Part shown: positions 26,789 through 36,050 of the stretch, piece by piece
How the letters are laid out: every line of letters starts with the position of its first letter
Numbering within the stretch: the stretch's first letter is position 1
Origin: Burkholderiaceae bacterium
GTDB taxonomy: Bacteria; Pseudomonadota; Gammaproteobacteria; Burkholderiales; Burkholderiaceae_D
Assembly (NCBI GenBank): GCA_030157545.1
Contig: JAOAUN010000001.1
Span: forward strand, 124,001 to 188,000
Reading direction: 5' to 3'
Length of the DNA: 64,000 bases
Program-made: the position numbers and the translations under genes
Notes under the pieces: model-generated
Told to the model about the DNA's origin: nothing
Databases searched by the model: none
What the model saw: the letters and a program-made list of their open reading frames with translations, nothing else

Positions 26789-28510
26789 ATGTTCATCGAT
26801 ACAAGGCAGATGACAGAGGGCAAAGTAGTCATTGCCAGCGTATGCATCATCGGCGCCGGCGTAGCCGGCATTACTCTCGCACGTGAAATGGAAAAATACG
26901 GTATCGACACCTGCGTGCTGGAGAGCGGTGGCTTTGAACCGGACGATGAAAGTCGCGACTTGTATCGTGGTGCGGCCACTGGCTTGCCCTATCATTTTGC
27001 CGATGGCTGTCGCGCACGCTTTTTTGGCGGCAGCAGTAATTGCTGGGGTGGATGGAGCCGGCCGCTGGATAAGTGGGACTTTGAAGCCAGGGAATGGGTG
27101 CCGCATAGCGGTTGGCCCTTCGGCCTCGATACCTTGATGCCATACTACCAGCGCACGCATTCATTGCTCAAACTGGGGCCGCTGAATTTTGATGCAGCCT
27201 TTTGGGAAGAGTCAATCAACCGCGCCGACGTGCGGCGTGTGCCACTGACGACTGGTCGCATTCGTGACTCGATTTCACAATTCAGTCCACCTCTGCGGTT
27301 TGGCAAAGCTTACCGACGCGAATTGAAGGCAGCGCGTTATGTGCGGGTATTCTTGCATGCGAATGTCACGCAAATCGTGCCAGACAGTGGTGGCGACCGG
27401 ATCACGCAAGTACATGTGCAAACTTTGTCGGGTCGTCGAATTACGGTGACTGCTCGCCTGTTTGTACTGGCTACCGGCGGCATTGAAAATGCGCGTCTGT
27501 TGCTGGCTTCTTCACAGACAGTTTCTGCCGGTATAGGCAACCGGCATGATCTTGTCGGACGCTTTTTCATGGATCATCCGCGCATGCTGACAGGCCGCGT
27601 GCAGTTTACGCCGGCCTGGTCGCGCAACAAACTCTACGATATCAAATACAACTACATGAATGCGGCCGTCGCCGCCCATGGCGTACACATCGCTGCGCAG
27701 TTTGCGTTAACCGAAGCCACGCTCAAGCAGGAACAGCTGCTCAATGCCCGTATCTGTTTCTGCTCGGAGTTTCCCGGCGAAGGCAGCGCGGGCGCCAAAG
27801 CCCTGTTCCGTTGCAAGCAGGCGCTGCTGAAAAAAGAGCAGCCAGGCTGGTCGCTGGCTGCCGACATGCGTACCATGCTGCAAGAGCCAGTCAATACATT
27901 TGCCTACGGCTTCACGCGGTTTTTTCATCCTCGCAAGCTGATAAAGAGCACTGGCTTTCAAGTCATCATTGAACCTGCCCCCGATCCTGACAGTCGCGTT
28001 ACATTATCGCTGCATCAGCGCGATGCCCTCAACATGCCGCGTGTTGAGGTTAACTGGCGACTGAATGACCTGGTCCGTCGAACTGCAGACCGCACGCTCA
28101 ATTTGCTTGCGCAAGAGTTGCGCATGGCAGGCGTAGCTGAAGTTGAACTCGACGCGCCATTTGAAGGGGGCGAGTGGCCGGCGACGATGGAAAAGGAAGG
28201 TACCTGGCATCACATGGGTACGACCCGCATGCACGACTCGCCATTGCACGGCGTAGTCGACCGTGAATGTCGTGTGCATGACATCGCCAATCTATACATA
28301 GCCGGCAGCTCGGTCTTTCCAACTGCCGGTGCAAATTTTCCCACCATCACAATTGCGGCACTCAGTTTGAGGTTGGCTGAACATTTGAGACAAAAATTGA
28401 AAGCCGTGGGTAGTCGGATGATTGATGACTTGCCGGATGCCGTCAATACTGAAAGGGAGAAAGAAGCGATTGCTGCTTCTATAGATTCATCCGGGTTGCC
28501 GGCAGTTTAA
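26789..28510 (+). CDS. GMC-family FAD-dependent oxidoreductase
   Basis: A 573-residue flavoprotein. The FAD-binding GAGVAGITLARE is near residues 21-32, followed by LESGG; the GGSSNCWGGWSRPL region is typical of GMC-type and related gluconate/cholesterol dehydrogenases; ATGGIENARLLL lies in the middle. The C-terminus has WHHMGTTRMHDSP and NLYIAGSSVFPTAGANFPT, with the family's catalytic His region. There is no signal peptide, so it should act in the cytoplasm. I chose the ATG at 26789. Inside an export operon it may oxidise a sugar or lipid-linked intermediate; the substrate is not predictable. Confidence 0.8.
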   Translation: MFIDTRQMTEGKVVIASVCIIGAGVAGITLAREMEKYGIDTCVLESGGFEPDDESRDLYRGAATGLPYHFADGCRARFFGGSSNCWGGWSRPLDKWDFEAREWVPHSGWPFGLDTLMPYYQRTHSLLKLGPLNFDAAFWEESINRADVRRVPLTTGRIRDSISQFSPPLRFGKAYRRELKAARYVRVFLHANVTQIVPDSGGDRITQVHVQTLSGRRITVTARLFVLATGGIENARLLLASSQTVSAGIGNRHDLVGRFFMDHPRMLTGRVQFTPAWSRNKLYDIKYNYMNAAVAAHGVHIAAQFALTEATLKQEQLLNARICFCSEFPGEGSAGAKALFRCKQALLKKEQPGWSLAADMRTMLQEPVNTFAYGFTRFFHPRKLIKSTGFQVIIEPAPDPDSRVTLSLHQRDALNMPRVEVNWRLNDLVRRTADRTLNLLAQELRMAGVAEVELDAPFEGGEWPATMEKEGTWHHMGTTRMHDSPLHGVVDRECRVHDIANLYIAGSSVFPTAGANFPTITIAALSLRLAEHLRQKLKAVGSRMIDDLPDAVNTEREKEAIAASIDSSGLPAV

Positions 28511-28605
28511 AAACGCTTTAGTTTTTGCACTGATCCTTATTGACACTGAATTACGGCAGCAGCAAGGATTCAGTTTCATTCATTAACTATCTGCTGATTT
28601 ACCAG

Positions 28606-28641
28606 AACACATTGAGCTGATGACTCCATGTGTTTTTTTTT
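28606..28641 (+). terminator. rho-independent terminator after the plus-strand export operon
   Basis: AACACAT (28606-28612) pairs with ATGTGTT (28628-28634), with an inner GAG/CTC pairing. The right arm runs into nine T residues. It is about 100 bp downstream of the oxidoreductase stop, in a 311-bp gap (28511-28821) where I see no gene. Confidence 0.65.
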
Positions 28642-28821
28642 CGCTTGCTGCATTTCATTCATGATTTGCAAATACATAACGTATAAATAAAAGAACTTTC
28701 AGAGAATAAATTTTTTCATTTCCAGTTGGAACTTAGTTCTCATAGTAAAGCTCTGAATCAGGGTAAGTACAAGAGATCTGTGTTTTATCAGATCGGATAA
28801 ACCTGATGAGGAAACTAACTA

Positions 28822-29844
28822 ATGTTGAACGTATCACGTAATTGCACCACCCTCCGTAGCTTGACCTTGTCTGCAGTGGCCAGCGCATCCGTTCTGCTCG
28901 TCGCCTGTGGTGGCGGAGCCGGTACAGCGCAATATGCACTTGATGCAGCGGGTAATTTGACCAGTGCAAACTCAACGACAACCAAGACCGATGGCTCGGT
29001 CTTGACAACGTCTGTCAGTACGTCGGGCAGCACCACTAGTGGCACCAGCACGACGACAACGCCGACGACAACAACGCCAACGACAACAACGCCAACGACA
29101 ACAACGACGACAACGCCGACGACGACAACGCCAACGACTGCTCCTACAACTGCAGTAGCCCCAGTCGGACAAGACGCATCGTTGTATACGCTCAGCTTCC
29201 AGGACGAGTTTAATTCCTTCAATACGAACGTCTGGAATGACAGAATCTGGTACGAAACCAGTAACGCTACCAAGAACTATGACGTCAGCAATGGTTCGCT
29301 CAGGATCTGGCCGCAGCGTGATGCTACCGGCAAGTTCTTCAACCGTACCATCGACACCGACGGCAAGTATTACCAGACCTATGGCTACTTTGAAATCGAT
29401 GCCAAGCTGCCGATCGGTAAAGGTACATGGCCCGCATTTTGGTTGTTCAATCATATTGGCACACGCCGTCCCGAGATCGACATCATGGAAGCGTATGCAG
29501 GCGGTGGACCGGCAAGCGGTTGGTCGGATTCGAACTTCCATCCGACAGCCTATGCGCCAACGGTCTGGCTTGACGCAAGCCGACTGGCCGGCACCAAGAC
29601 TATTCAGACGGGTGACTTGTCGACTGGATTCCACAAATACGGTTTGAAGTGGGAGCCGAACAAGCAGACGTTCTATTTTGATGGCCGTGAAGTCTTCACC
29701 TTGAACGTGACGATGGCTGATCCGATGTACATCATGCTCGACCTCTGGTATGGCAGTGCAAGTGGCCAGCCTGACAGCACGACACCTACCGGTAGCGGTA
29801 ACTCGTATTCAGTGAACTATGTGCGTGCCTGGAAATTCAAATAA
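28822..29844 (+). CDS. GH16 beta-glucanase lipoprotein with Thr/Pro linker
   Basis: A 340-residue secreted glycoside hydrolase family 16 enzyme. The lipobox LVAC puts the lipidated Cys at residue 29, followed by GGG, so it is anchored to a membrane. Residues about 60-110 form a Thr/Pro linker of repeated TTTTP units. The catalytic jelly-roll domain (about 120-340) contains the GH16 signature EIDIMEAY, with nucleophile Glu218, Asp220 and acid/base Glu223. Family members cut beta-1,3 or beta-1,3-1,4 glucans. In an exopolysaccharide locus (compare ExoK) it probably trims the polymer, which suggests a beta-glucan or galactan linkage in the product. Confidence 0.88.
   Translation: MLNVSRNCTTLRSLTLSAVASASVLLVACGGGAGTAQYALDAAGNLTSANSTTTKTDGSVLTTSVSTSGSTTSGTSTTTTPTTTTPTTTTPTTTTTTTPTTTTPTTAPTTAVAPVGQDASLYTLSFQDEFNSFNTNVWNDRIWYETSNATKNYDVSNGSLRIWPQRDATGKFFNRTIDTDGKYYQTYGYFEIDAKLPIGKGTWPAFWLFNHIGTRRPEIDIMEAYAGGGPASGWSDSNFHPTAYAPTVWLDASRLAGTKTIQTGDLSTGFHKYGLKWEPNKQTFYFDGREVFTLNVTMADPMYIMLDLWYGSASGQPDSTTPTGSGNSYSVNYVRAWKFK
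29050..29138 (+). repeat. tandem DNA repeat coding the Thr/Pro linker
   Basis: About 90 bp composed of ACGACAACG and ACAACGCC units arranged in near 15-bp periods, coding TTTTP-type peptides in frame. All units are multiples of 3, so copy-number changes would alter linker length without a frameshift. Confidence 0.75.
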
Positions 29845-29879
29845 GTCTAGTAAGAGTCAGTCACTAAATAAATCCGATT

Positions 29880-29938
29880 CAATCAAGCCGGCCAACGCGG
29901 CTTGATTGTTAAGCCAGCTTTGTGCTGGCTTTTTTTTT
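29880..29938 (+). terminator. tandem hairpins with T-run after the GH16 gene
   Basis: Two adjacent hairpins: CAATCAAGCCG (29880-29890) with 29898-29908, then AAGCCAGC (29911-29918) with GCTGGCTT (29924-29931), leading into a run of nine T. The second is a textbook intrinsic terminator for the glucanase gene. Confidence 0.85.
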
Positions 29939-30015
29939 GTCTGCGCTTCTTTGAGAGCAGGCAAAGAGCTGTTCTGCACTTGCTGGATGATGGATGCTTC
30001 AGACTTGGAGCTTCC

Positions 30016-31656
30016 ATGCAAAAGATACTGCTGTTGATTTTTTTGTTATTCAAGGTGCTGACTGCAACTGCCACTTCTACAGCAGTAGTGCTGCCAATAC
30101 CTGACAACATTCAAAATGGCGATACTGTTTTATTAAGCTGTGGCCGCATCTATAGCGGTGAACTGGATCTGTCGAATAAATATAATGTCAGGGTTCTGAC
30201 TGACGGCGACTGCGGCGCCGCGACGATCACGCCGGCTCGGCCGGTACAGGGTTGGTTAAAAACAAAGCAAAACAGTAGCATCTGGTGGGCAGCGATTGAT
30301 TTCATTCCCGCACAGATGGAGATCAACGGCGAATTCATCGCGCTGGCGCATTACCCGAACCTGCCGCAAGAATGGGCGGCTGGACGTTCACGCCAGGCGG
30401 GACAGCTGCTTTTCCGAATGCCATTCGAAGATTTGTCAGGCGCGACTCTGGTATGGCGTGCAGCTGACTGGCTGATAGAGACGCGACAGATTGTTCGCTA
30501 CGAAGATGGCGTTACGCATTTGCTGCCCTCCGGCGATGACACGTTTCCGCTACTGCCCGAGACGGCATTTTATGTAGAGGGAAAGCGCTGGATGCTCGAC
30601 AGCCCCGGGGAATGGGCATACGCAGATGGCAAGCTTTACGTATGGCCGCCGGACGGCAAGTCACCGGAAGGACGCGCCTGGGCTGCGCCGCGCGCGCGCG
30701 GCATCAATGCCAGCGGTTCGCGTGATGTTCATATTCAGGGAGTGAAGATTTTCGCTGCCATGCTGGGCATCGATGGTAGCGATGCGCTTAATTTGCACAT
30801 CACCGACACGGACATACGGAATAGCGGCGAAGACGCCATTCTTGCCGGTGGCAGTGGCCTGCGAATCAAGCGCGTCAGTATTATAAATACGGTACAAAAT
30901 GGCTTGCGTGCCAGCGATGATGCGCGTGATGTACTGATCGCCGATTCGACCATCGAAGGGGCAGGCATGCTTGGCATGCCGCGCCGCTCGAAAGGCGCGC
31001 TGGTTTTTGAGCTCGCGAGTGGCCAGCGAATTTTGCGCAATCATATTCGGAATGCATCCTATATCGGCATTCGCGTTTATCGCGATGCGATCGTTGCCGA
31101 CAATGTCATTGAGCGCGTCTGTCTTCGCTTGAGCGATTGCGGCGGCATCTATACCTTTGCACGTGACCATAAGCCACTGCATGTACGCATAGAGCGCAAT
31201 CAGATACGGGGACTGTCGCAGCGCATGGGACACGCCATATATCTTGATGATTATGCCAACGGCGTTATCGTGAAAGGCAACCTGATGGAAAATAATCCTG
31301 GGGGCATGCAGCTGCACAATGCATTCGGCAATATTATTCGCGAAAACGTCTTTCGTCGTAGCCAGTTCGAACACATTCTCTTTAATGAAACCGGAGCGAC
31401 TGCAGCGATCCAGAAAAACAAGATCATGCGCAACCGCTTTGAATCCGGGGACACGGCGCCGACCTATCGACTGTGGAGCGAGTATGGTGGCGAATACGTG
31501 CAACGCTTTGGCAAATTTGATGGGAATATCTATATCAATAGAAATCCCATGTTTGCCGAAGTTGCCGGCAGCGGCATGCTCAGTTTTAGTGAATGGAAGC
31601 GGCACGTCAGTGCCGAGCTCCGAGCTACCTACTCAATTACGCGGTCGCCGCCATAA
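30016..31656 (+). CDS. secreted right-handed parallel beta-helix protein
   Basis: A 546-residue protein with a signal peptide (residues 1-20, MQKILLLIFLLFKVLTATA). The middle and C-terminal parts (about 220-490) contain repeats of the type NxIxxxxxxGIxVxxxxxxIxxNxI (such as LRIKRVSIINTVQNGLRAS and GVIVKGNLMENNPGGMQL), typical of pectate-lyase-like beta-helices and of alginate-epimerase or lyase-like proteins in exopolysaccharide loci. The catalytic residues are not evident. I chose the ATG at 30016, preceded by TTGGAG. Its 3' end overlaps the convergent WecG-type gene by 24 bp. It may cut or modify the polymer in the periplasm. Confidence 0.75.
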   Translation: MQKILLLIFLLFKVLTATATSTAVVLPIPDNIQNGDTVLLSCGRIYSGELDLSNKYNVRVLTDGDCGAATITPARPVQGWLKTKQNSSIWWAAIDFIPAQMEINGEFIALAHYPNLPQEWAAGRSRQAGQLLFRMPFEDLSGATLVWRAADWLIETRQIVRYEDGVTHLLPSGDDTFPLLPETAFYVEGKRWMLDSPGEWAYADGKLYVWPPDGKSPEGRAWAAPRARGINASGSRDVHIQGVKIFAAMLGIDGSDALNLHITDTDIRNSGEDAILAGGSGLRIKRVSIINTVQNGLRASDDARDVLIADSTIEGAGMLGMPRRSKGALVFELASGQRILRNHIRNASYIGIRVYRDAIVADNVIERVCLRLSDCGGIYTFARDHKPLHVRIERNQIRGLSQRMGHAIYLDDYANGVIVKGNLMENNPGGMQLHNAFGNIIRENVFRRSQFEHILFNETGATAAIQKNKIMRNRFESGDTAPTYRLWSEYGGEYVQRFGKFDGNIYINRNPMFAEVAGSGMLSFSEWKRHVSAELRATYSITRSPP

Positions 31657-32388
31657 TTCGGAGGGTAATGACAACAAGAAAAGTGTATTGCTCACCAGGT
31701 AGCGTTTGAGCAGTCGTGACGGTTCCATCGCGAGCCGGTACAGCCATTCCAGGCCATGTTGCTGCCAGAATGGCGGTGCGCGTTTGAGCGTGCCAGCGTG
31801 ATAATCAAAGGCTGCGCCAACGCCGAGCATGACGGCGTGCAGCCGCCCGCGGTGACTGGCCATCCATATTTCCTGCTTTGGGCAGCCCAGCCCGACCATC
31901 AGCAGCTGTGCACCTGAATCATTAATGGTATTGATGATGCTGTCATTGTCGGCGGTAGTCAGTGCGTGGAATGGCGGCGCCAGCAAACCGGCCAGCGGTA
32001 GTTGCGGGTAAGCGTTTTGTACAGCGGTTTGGAGTTGTGCGAGTGTGGCTGTAGTGCTGCCAAGCATAAAGACCGGTAGCTGCAATCGCTCGGCTTCTTC
32101 CAAAACTCGCCACATCATGTCCGGCCCGCTGATACGCTGCTGCTCCGCATAGCCGCGCTTGCGCATGAGCCAGGCCAGCGGGGCGCCGTCCGGCGTGGCA
32201 AGGTCGGCGCTGTCGATTGCGGCACGCAAGGCAGGGTTACGCTGCGCGCTGATGACACTGTGTACATTGCACAAACAAACGATGCGCGCTTCCCTTGCTA
32301 ATGCCCAGCGCACAATGCGGGCAACAGCCTGCTCCCATGAAACCGCATCAATGCGCGTACCTAATAGTGAAATGCAATTTGATGCCAT
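31633..32388 (-). CDS. WecG/TagA/CpsF-family glycosyltransferase (GT26)
   Basis: A 251-residue GT26 family transferase with the signature pattern TPDGAPLAWLMRKRG (near residue 66), then GSTTATL and LLMVGLGCPKQEIWMASHRG near residue 170 and GVGAAFDYHAGTLKRAPPFWQQHGLEWLYRL near 195. Such enzymes transfer N-acetylmannosaminuronic acid, ManNAc or a hexose to a lipid-linked acceptor. It is the last gene of the minus-strand arm and converges on the beta-helix gene. The exact sugar cannot be read. Confidence 0.85.
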   Translation of the reverse strand: MASNCISLLGTRIDAVSWEQAVARIVRWALAREARIVCLCNVHSVISAQRNPALRAAIDSADLATPDGAPLAWLMRKRGYAEQQRISGPDMMWRVLEEAERLQLPVFMLGSTTATLAQLQTAVQNAYPQLPLAGLLAPPFHALTTADNDSIINTINDSGAQLLMVGLGCPKQEIWMASHRGRLHAVMLGVGAAFDYHAGTLKRAPPFWQQHGLEWLYRLAMEPSRLLKRYLVSNTLFLLSLPSELWRRPRN

Positions 32389-32449
32389 GTCTGTTGCCTT
32401 ATAGCTGTCTTATGTTTGTCTTATTTTTTTCTTATGGTTGGTCCCGTCT

Positions 32450-33190
32450 TTATTCGAATTCAGCAGCCAATACCGCCAGCTGGGAATTGTCCACTCTCTG
32501 TGAAGCAGCATATCTTTGTGTAGCAAAGCGCAGTAAGGCATCGAGCCTTTTCCACAGGCCGAGTTTGTCGATATCAAGCGAGTGACACCACAGGTGGCAT
32601 ACACGGCCGCTTCTGGCCGCATAGTCCACCAGCAGATACAAACGGTTCAGCCAGTCTGCTTCGTAGCCGATGACGTTCAGCGCTGTGCGTCGTTGATTCC
32701 AGTCTCCCTGTGAAATGAAATTGCGCATCATGATTGAGCGTGAATGTGGATAAAACTGCAGCGTTGTCGGCAATTCATATCGCTTTATTCCCGCTGATAG
32801 AAACAAGTTTTTCGTTGTGCGGGCATATGAAAAGCCGGCAGATTGCACCATTTTTATATGCAGCGGCCGGTATTTGCCGCCGGGGTAGCAAAAGCCTTCG
32901 ACCTTTTTTCCAAGCAGCTCTTCCAGCGCGGTCTTGCCTTCCTGGATTTGTGCCAATGCTTCAAGCACATTGAGTCGCTTTAGGAAACGGTGATCCAGCG
33001 TATGCGAGCCGATCTCGAAATGGCGCGCCAGCTCGCGTATGGCTCCGGGCGTCAAGACCGGTGGCCCCTCGCCGTTGCGCATGGGGATGTAAAAAGTGGC
33101 GCGCATGCCGTGCCGCATGAGCAGATCGGCCATGCGCAGATCTGCAGGATGACCATCATCAATGGACAGGCTCAGTCTTGCTTGCTTCAT
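32450..33190 (-). CDS. polysaccharide deacetylase (CE4 family)
   Basis: A 246-residue CE4-type (NodB homology) protein. The metal and base residues are visible: Asp11 and Asp12 in LSIDDGHP, H63 and H67 in SHTLDH, then CYPGGKY and a late WCHSLDI. There is no signal peptide, so it would act in the cytoplasm or on a lipid-linked oligosaccharide, unlike secreted PgaB-type enzymes. It probably removes an N- or O-acetyl group from the repeat unit or its precursor. It lies 24 bp after the glycosyltransferase gene and 61 bp before the WecG-type gene. Confidence 0.85.
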   Translation of the reverse strand: MKQARLSLSIDDGHPADLRMADLLMRHGMRATFYIPMRNGEGPPVLTPGAIRELARHFEIGSHTLDHRFLKRLNVLEALAQIQEGKTALEELLGKKVEGFCYPGGKYRPLHIKMVQSAGFSYARTTKNLFLSAGIKRYELPTTLQFYPHSRSIMMRNFISQGDWNQRRTALNVIGYEADWLNRLYLLVDYAARSGRVCHLWCHSLDIDKLGLWKRLDALLRFATQRYAASQRVDNSQLAVLAAEFE

Positions 33191-33214
33191 TGTCTCTGTT
33201 TCGTGCTTGAGGCT

Positions 33215-34375
33215 TCAGGGTTGGCCCTGCGCATGCGGGTCGGCCGTGGTCGATGCAATCGTGCTGGCCGCAACGCTGGCATGTTCGCCGATTGCGGTTC
33301 GGCATGCGTCAACCAGACCTAGTGCTGCAGAATCAAAGTTATATTGCGCTACACGTTGCAAGCTGTCGGTGCTGAAATCACGGTACAAGGTATCGTTGCT
33401 TAGTAATTGATGCGCGCATTCTGCCCATTGCCCGATTTCGAGTTCGCGCACAAAACCGTTTTTGCCATCCCTGATCAACTCGCCTGCCACGCCCGCATGT
33501 GGCGATACCAGTACTGGCAAGCCTGCTGCACAGGCTTCATTGGCAACGATGCCCCAGACATCGGCATGCGTAGGAAAAAGGAATAGCCGGGCTGACCGGT
33601 ACAGGCCCGGCAACGCTCGTTGGGTGGCGAATCCATGAAACTGCACATCGATCCAGTCTGCAAATTCCCTTGCGGTTGCTCGCAAGTCCTGCTCGTCACT
33701 GCCCGAGCCGACCATCAGGATGCGCAGCCTCTGTTGCATATTGATTGCAGTTTGGTAAGCGACAGACAAGGCAAACATGGGGTCTTTTGCTTTTTCCATG
33801 CGTCCGCAAAAAATGAAGTCAAAGCGTTTATTTTCGCCTTGCGCAGATGGCGCGAACTTTTCATTATCGACGCAAAGCCATGAATGGAAACAGCGCGCCG
33901 GCTTGATGCCATACGAGCGGTACAAGCGATCGCCGCCGACCGACGCAGAGATGAAAGCCTGGCTGCGTGAATAGACGACGCGCCTCACTAACCGGTGCGT
34001 GAGCGATAGCCCTTTTTCCGAGCTATCCGTCCCATCGGTCATCGCGATATGCGGTACGCCCTTGAATTGCGCCATCAGGAAAGCATACAGATGAGTAGGA
34101 TTGAAGCCATCCGTGATCACGACATCGGGCGCCAGCTTCGATAGCAGCGGTACGATATCGGGATTGTGGTGGATGTAACGGCCCTTGAATGTAACGAAAC
34201 GCTCGCGAAGGAATGAATGTGGAAATTCCAGCGGCGGCAGATCCCACAGACGATTCGGTTCGCGTCGTGCGCAGAAGATCACATGAAAATCAATGCCGGG
34301 CCAGCGAGACAGTCGTATGAAGATAGGCACTCGGTAAGGTGGTGGTGTGTTGGTGATCAAGACGATTTTGATCAT
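33215..34375 (-). CDS. GT4-family glycosyltransferase
   Basis: A 386-residue GT-B fold glycosyltransferase. The C-terminal half contains the group 1 signature: FIFCGRMEKAKDPMFALSV (near residue 185), LRILMVGSGSDEQDLRA, then LFLFPTHADVWGIVANEACAAGLPVL, whose acidic residues hold the nucleotide sugar in retaining GT4 enzymes. The N-terminal acceptor domain begins IKIVLITNTPPPYRVPIF. It would add one sugar of the repeat unit on the cytoplasmic face. The Pro/Ala-rich C-terminal tail is atypical. Confidence 0.85.
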   Translation of the reverse strand: MIKIVLITNTPPPYRVPIFIRLSRWPGIDFHVIFCARREPNRLWDLPPLEFPHSFLRERFVTFKGRYIHHNPDIVPLLSKLAPDVVITDGFNPTHLYAFLMAQFKGVPHIAMTDGTDSSEKGLSLTHRLVRRVVYSRSQAFISASVGGDRLYRSYGIKPARCFHSWLCVDNEKFAPSAQGENKRFDFIFCGRMEKAKDPMFALSVAYQTAINMQQRLRILMVGSGSDEQDLRATAREFADWIDVQFHGFATQRALPGLYRSARLFLFPTHADVWGIVANEACAAGLPVLVSPHAGVAGELIRDGKNGFVRELEIGQWAECAHQLLSNDTLYRDFSTDSLQRVAQYNFDSAALGLVDACRTAIGEHASVAASTIASTTADPHAQGQP

Positions 34376-34402
34376 AGTCTTCTCCGTTTTCTGCTCTGTT
34401 CA

Positions 34403-35269
34403 TCATTTGCTGCCATGCAGGCGCGCATGCTGGCGCGACCACTGCAGCCAGCCATCAAGTCGCCCGCGCGTGACAGCCATACCGTGCGAGAGTTCAATGC
34501 CGAGCCGACCCTTGAATAAAGGGCGCAAGACAGGTGCGATCAGGCCGCGCAGGATGACCCAGCGCGGCAGTCTGTGTTTTGCATACAGCGCGCCGGTGCC
34601 GCGTGCCCGATGCCGTGCTGAGTTGCACGCTTGCTGACTGCCAGCGGTGAGTGGCGGCTCAAGCTGGTGATGGACGTGAGCGGCAGGTTCATGCGCGAGC
34701 AAAGCACCGGCGCGCAAGGCACGCAGCACGATATCGGTTTCTTCGGCTGCGCCAAACCACTGGCCCACACCCAGCCTGCCATCAAAACCGCCGATTTCGT
34801 CAAACACGCTGCGCTCGAAAAACAGCGTAATCGATGACACCGGAATATCGCGAAAACGCGACGAGCGTTGCCAGCTCAGGAGTCCGGGTGGCAGCGCGCT
34901 GTCCTGTTCGACCCAGCGCACGACTACACCGCGCGGCCTGTCACGACGCCGGCTGCGCACCATGATGCGCTCGAGCATGCGCGGCTCGTACCAGCAATCA
35001 TCGTCGGGAAATCCCAGCCATCTGCCACCGGCTGCCGCTATGCCGGCATTGCGTGCCAGTGCAAGATTGGCCGGCCAATGGCGCAGATGCTTGAGAATGA
35101 TGCCGAGGCTACGTGCGCGCTGCAGTACGGGTTCCAGCCGGTCGTCACGGTTCTGGTCGACGACAATCACTTCGAAGTTGCGATAGCTTTGCGCCACCAG
35201 CGAATCAAACAGACGATTGAGTTCGCTGGTGCGGCCGACGGTCGCCAGAATGAGGGAAAAATCACGCAT
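34403..35269 (-). CDS. GT2-family glycosyltransferase
   Basis: A 288-residue GT-A fold transferase with FSLILATVGRTSELNRLFDSL at the N-terminus, EVIVVDQNRDD (near residue 35) and the metal-binding FPDDDCWYEP (near 90). The EETDIVLRAL segment near 200 is the likely catalytic base region. I chose the ATG at 35269, whose last base is shared with the TGA of the upstream GT2 gene; the longer frame would run into that gene. Donor and acceptor are unknown. Confidence 0.85.
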   Translation of the reverse strand: MRDFSLILATVGRTSELNRLFDSLVAQSYRNFEVIVVDQNRDDRLEPVLQRARSLGIILKHLRHWPANLALARNAGIAAAGGRWLGFPDDDCWYEPRMLERIMVRSRRRDRPRGVVVRWVEQDSALPPGLLSWQRSSRFRDIPVSSITLFFERSVFDEIGGFDGRLGVGQWFGAAEETDIVLRALRAGALLAHEPAAHVHHQLEPPLTAGSQQACNSARHRARGTGALYAKHRLPRWVILRGLIAPVLRPLFKGRLGIELSHGMAVTRGRLDGWLQWSRQHARLHGSK

Positions 35270-36027
35270 CAAGTTCTCCTGGCCAATAAATGCAATGCCC
35301 GCTGTCGCCGCACGCCATACCGGAGCAAATGCAAGCACCGTTTCAGTGGATTGGGGCTCAAGTGTCGCAGCCGGACTTGCAGGTCTTCGCGCATGGCCGC
35401 AATCCGGTTGCTGCTTGACAGGCTACCTGCATGTTCGCGAAATGCAGCCAGCGGAATGCTGGTCTGCATGGGTTCTGCCAATGCGGATAGCTTTAGCCAC
35501 AAGTCATAATCCATCGCATAGCGCAGCGATGTATCGAAGCCGCCTGCTTCGCACAGCAATCCACGCTCGACAAAGCACGCCGGATGCGGGATGAAATTGC
35601 CGCGCAGGAGCTGCTGCCGGCTATACAGCGGCGCCTGATAATTTTCCGGCAGCAGTTGCCCGTCAATGGCCCGCATGCTGCGCCCGAAAAGCCAGCGGCA
35701 GCCGCTAGCCGAAAATCCTTGTGCGACTGTGTTCAGTACATCGTCATGCAGGTAGAAATCATCAGAATGCAGGTACGCGACAATATCGCCGGTGGCCAGT
35801 TTGAGGCCGCAGTTCATGGCGTTGCTGATGCCGCCGCGCACGTGCTCTGCGAGCTTGATTGCGCGCGGTATCGCTTTGATCATATCGAGCGTGCCATCGG
35901 TCGAACCACCATCAACAAAAATATATTCCGCTTCTGGCCCCGTCTGCCGTAAAACCGAACGAATTGATTCTTCCAGCCATGGCTGACTATTCAAGGTGCA
36001 AGTGATGACGGAAATGCGCAGCTTCAT
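35269..36027 (-). CDS. GT2-family glycosyltransferase
   Basis: A 252-residue GT2 transferase of the WcaA/WcaE-like type. The start LRISVITCTLNSQPWLEESIRSVLRQ is followed by YIFVDGGSTDGTLDM, then VAYLHSDDFYL (the DxD-type site) and YAMDYDLWLKLSAL near residue 165, the ED-like catalytic motif being MDYDLW. Its stop overlaps the next GT2 start by one base, so the two are probably translated together. Confidence 0.87.
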   Translation of the reverse strand: MKLRISVITCTLNSQPWLEESIRSVLRQTGPEAEYIFVDGGSTDGTLDMIKAIPRAIKLAEHVRGGISNAMNCGLKLATGDIVAYLHSDDFYLHDDVLNTVAQGFSASGCRWLFGRSMRAIDGQLLPENYQAPLYSRQQLLRGNFIPHPACFVERGLLCEAGGFDTSLRYAMDYDLWLKLSALAEPMQTSIPLAAFREHAGSLSSSNRIAAMREDLQVRLRHLSPNPLKRCLHLLRYGVRRQRALHLLARRT

Positions 36028-36050
36028 TTTTATGTCCTTGTCAGATTGCG

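Noticed and set aside
29046..29140. Possible CRISPR-like array
   Set aside because: The repeats are contiguous, coding and without unique spacers.
28815..29273. Minus-strand frame with a Val/Gly-rich stretch
   Set aside because: It is the antisense of the Thr/Pro linker repeat of the GH16 gene; the low complexity comes from the repeat.
30661..31605. 314-codon minus-strand frame across the beta-helix gene
   Set aside because: Antisense of a gene with a signal peptide and clear beta-helix repeats; no ribosome-binding site.
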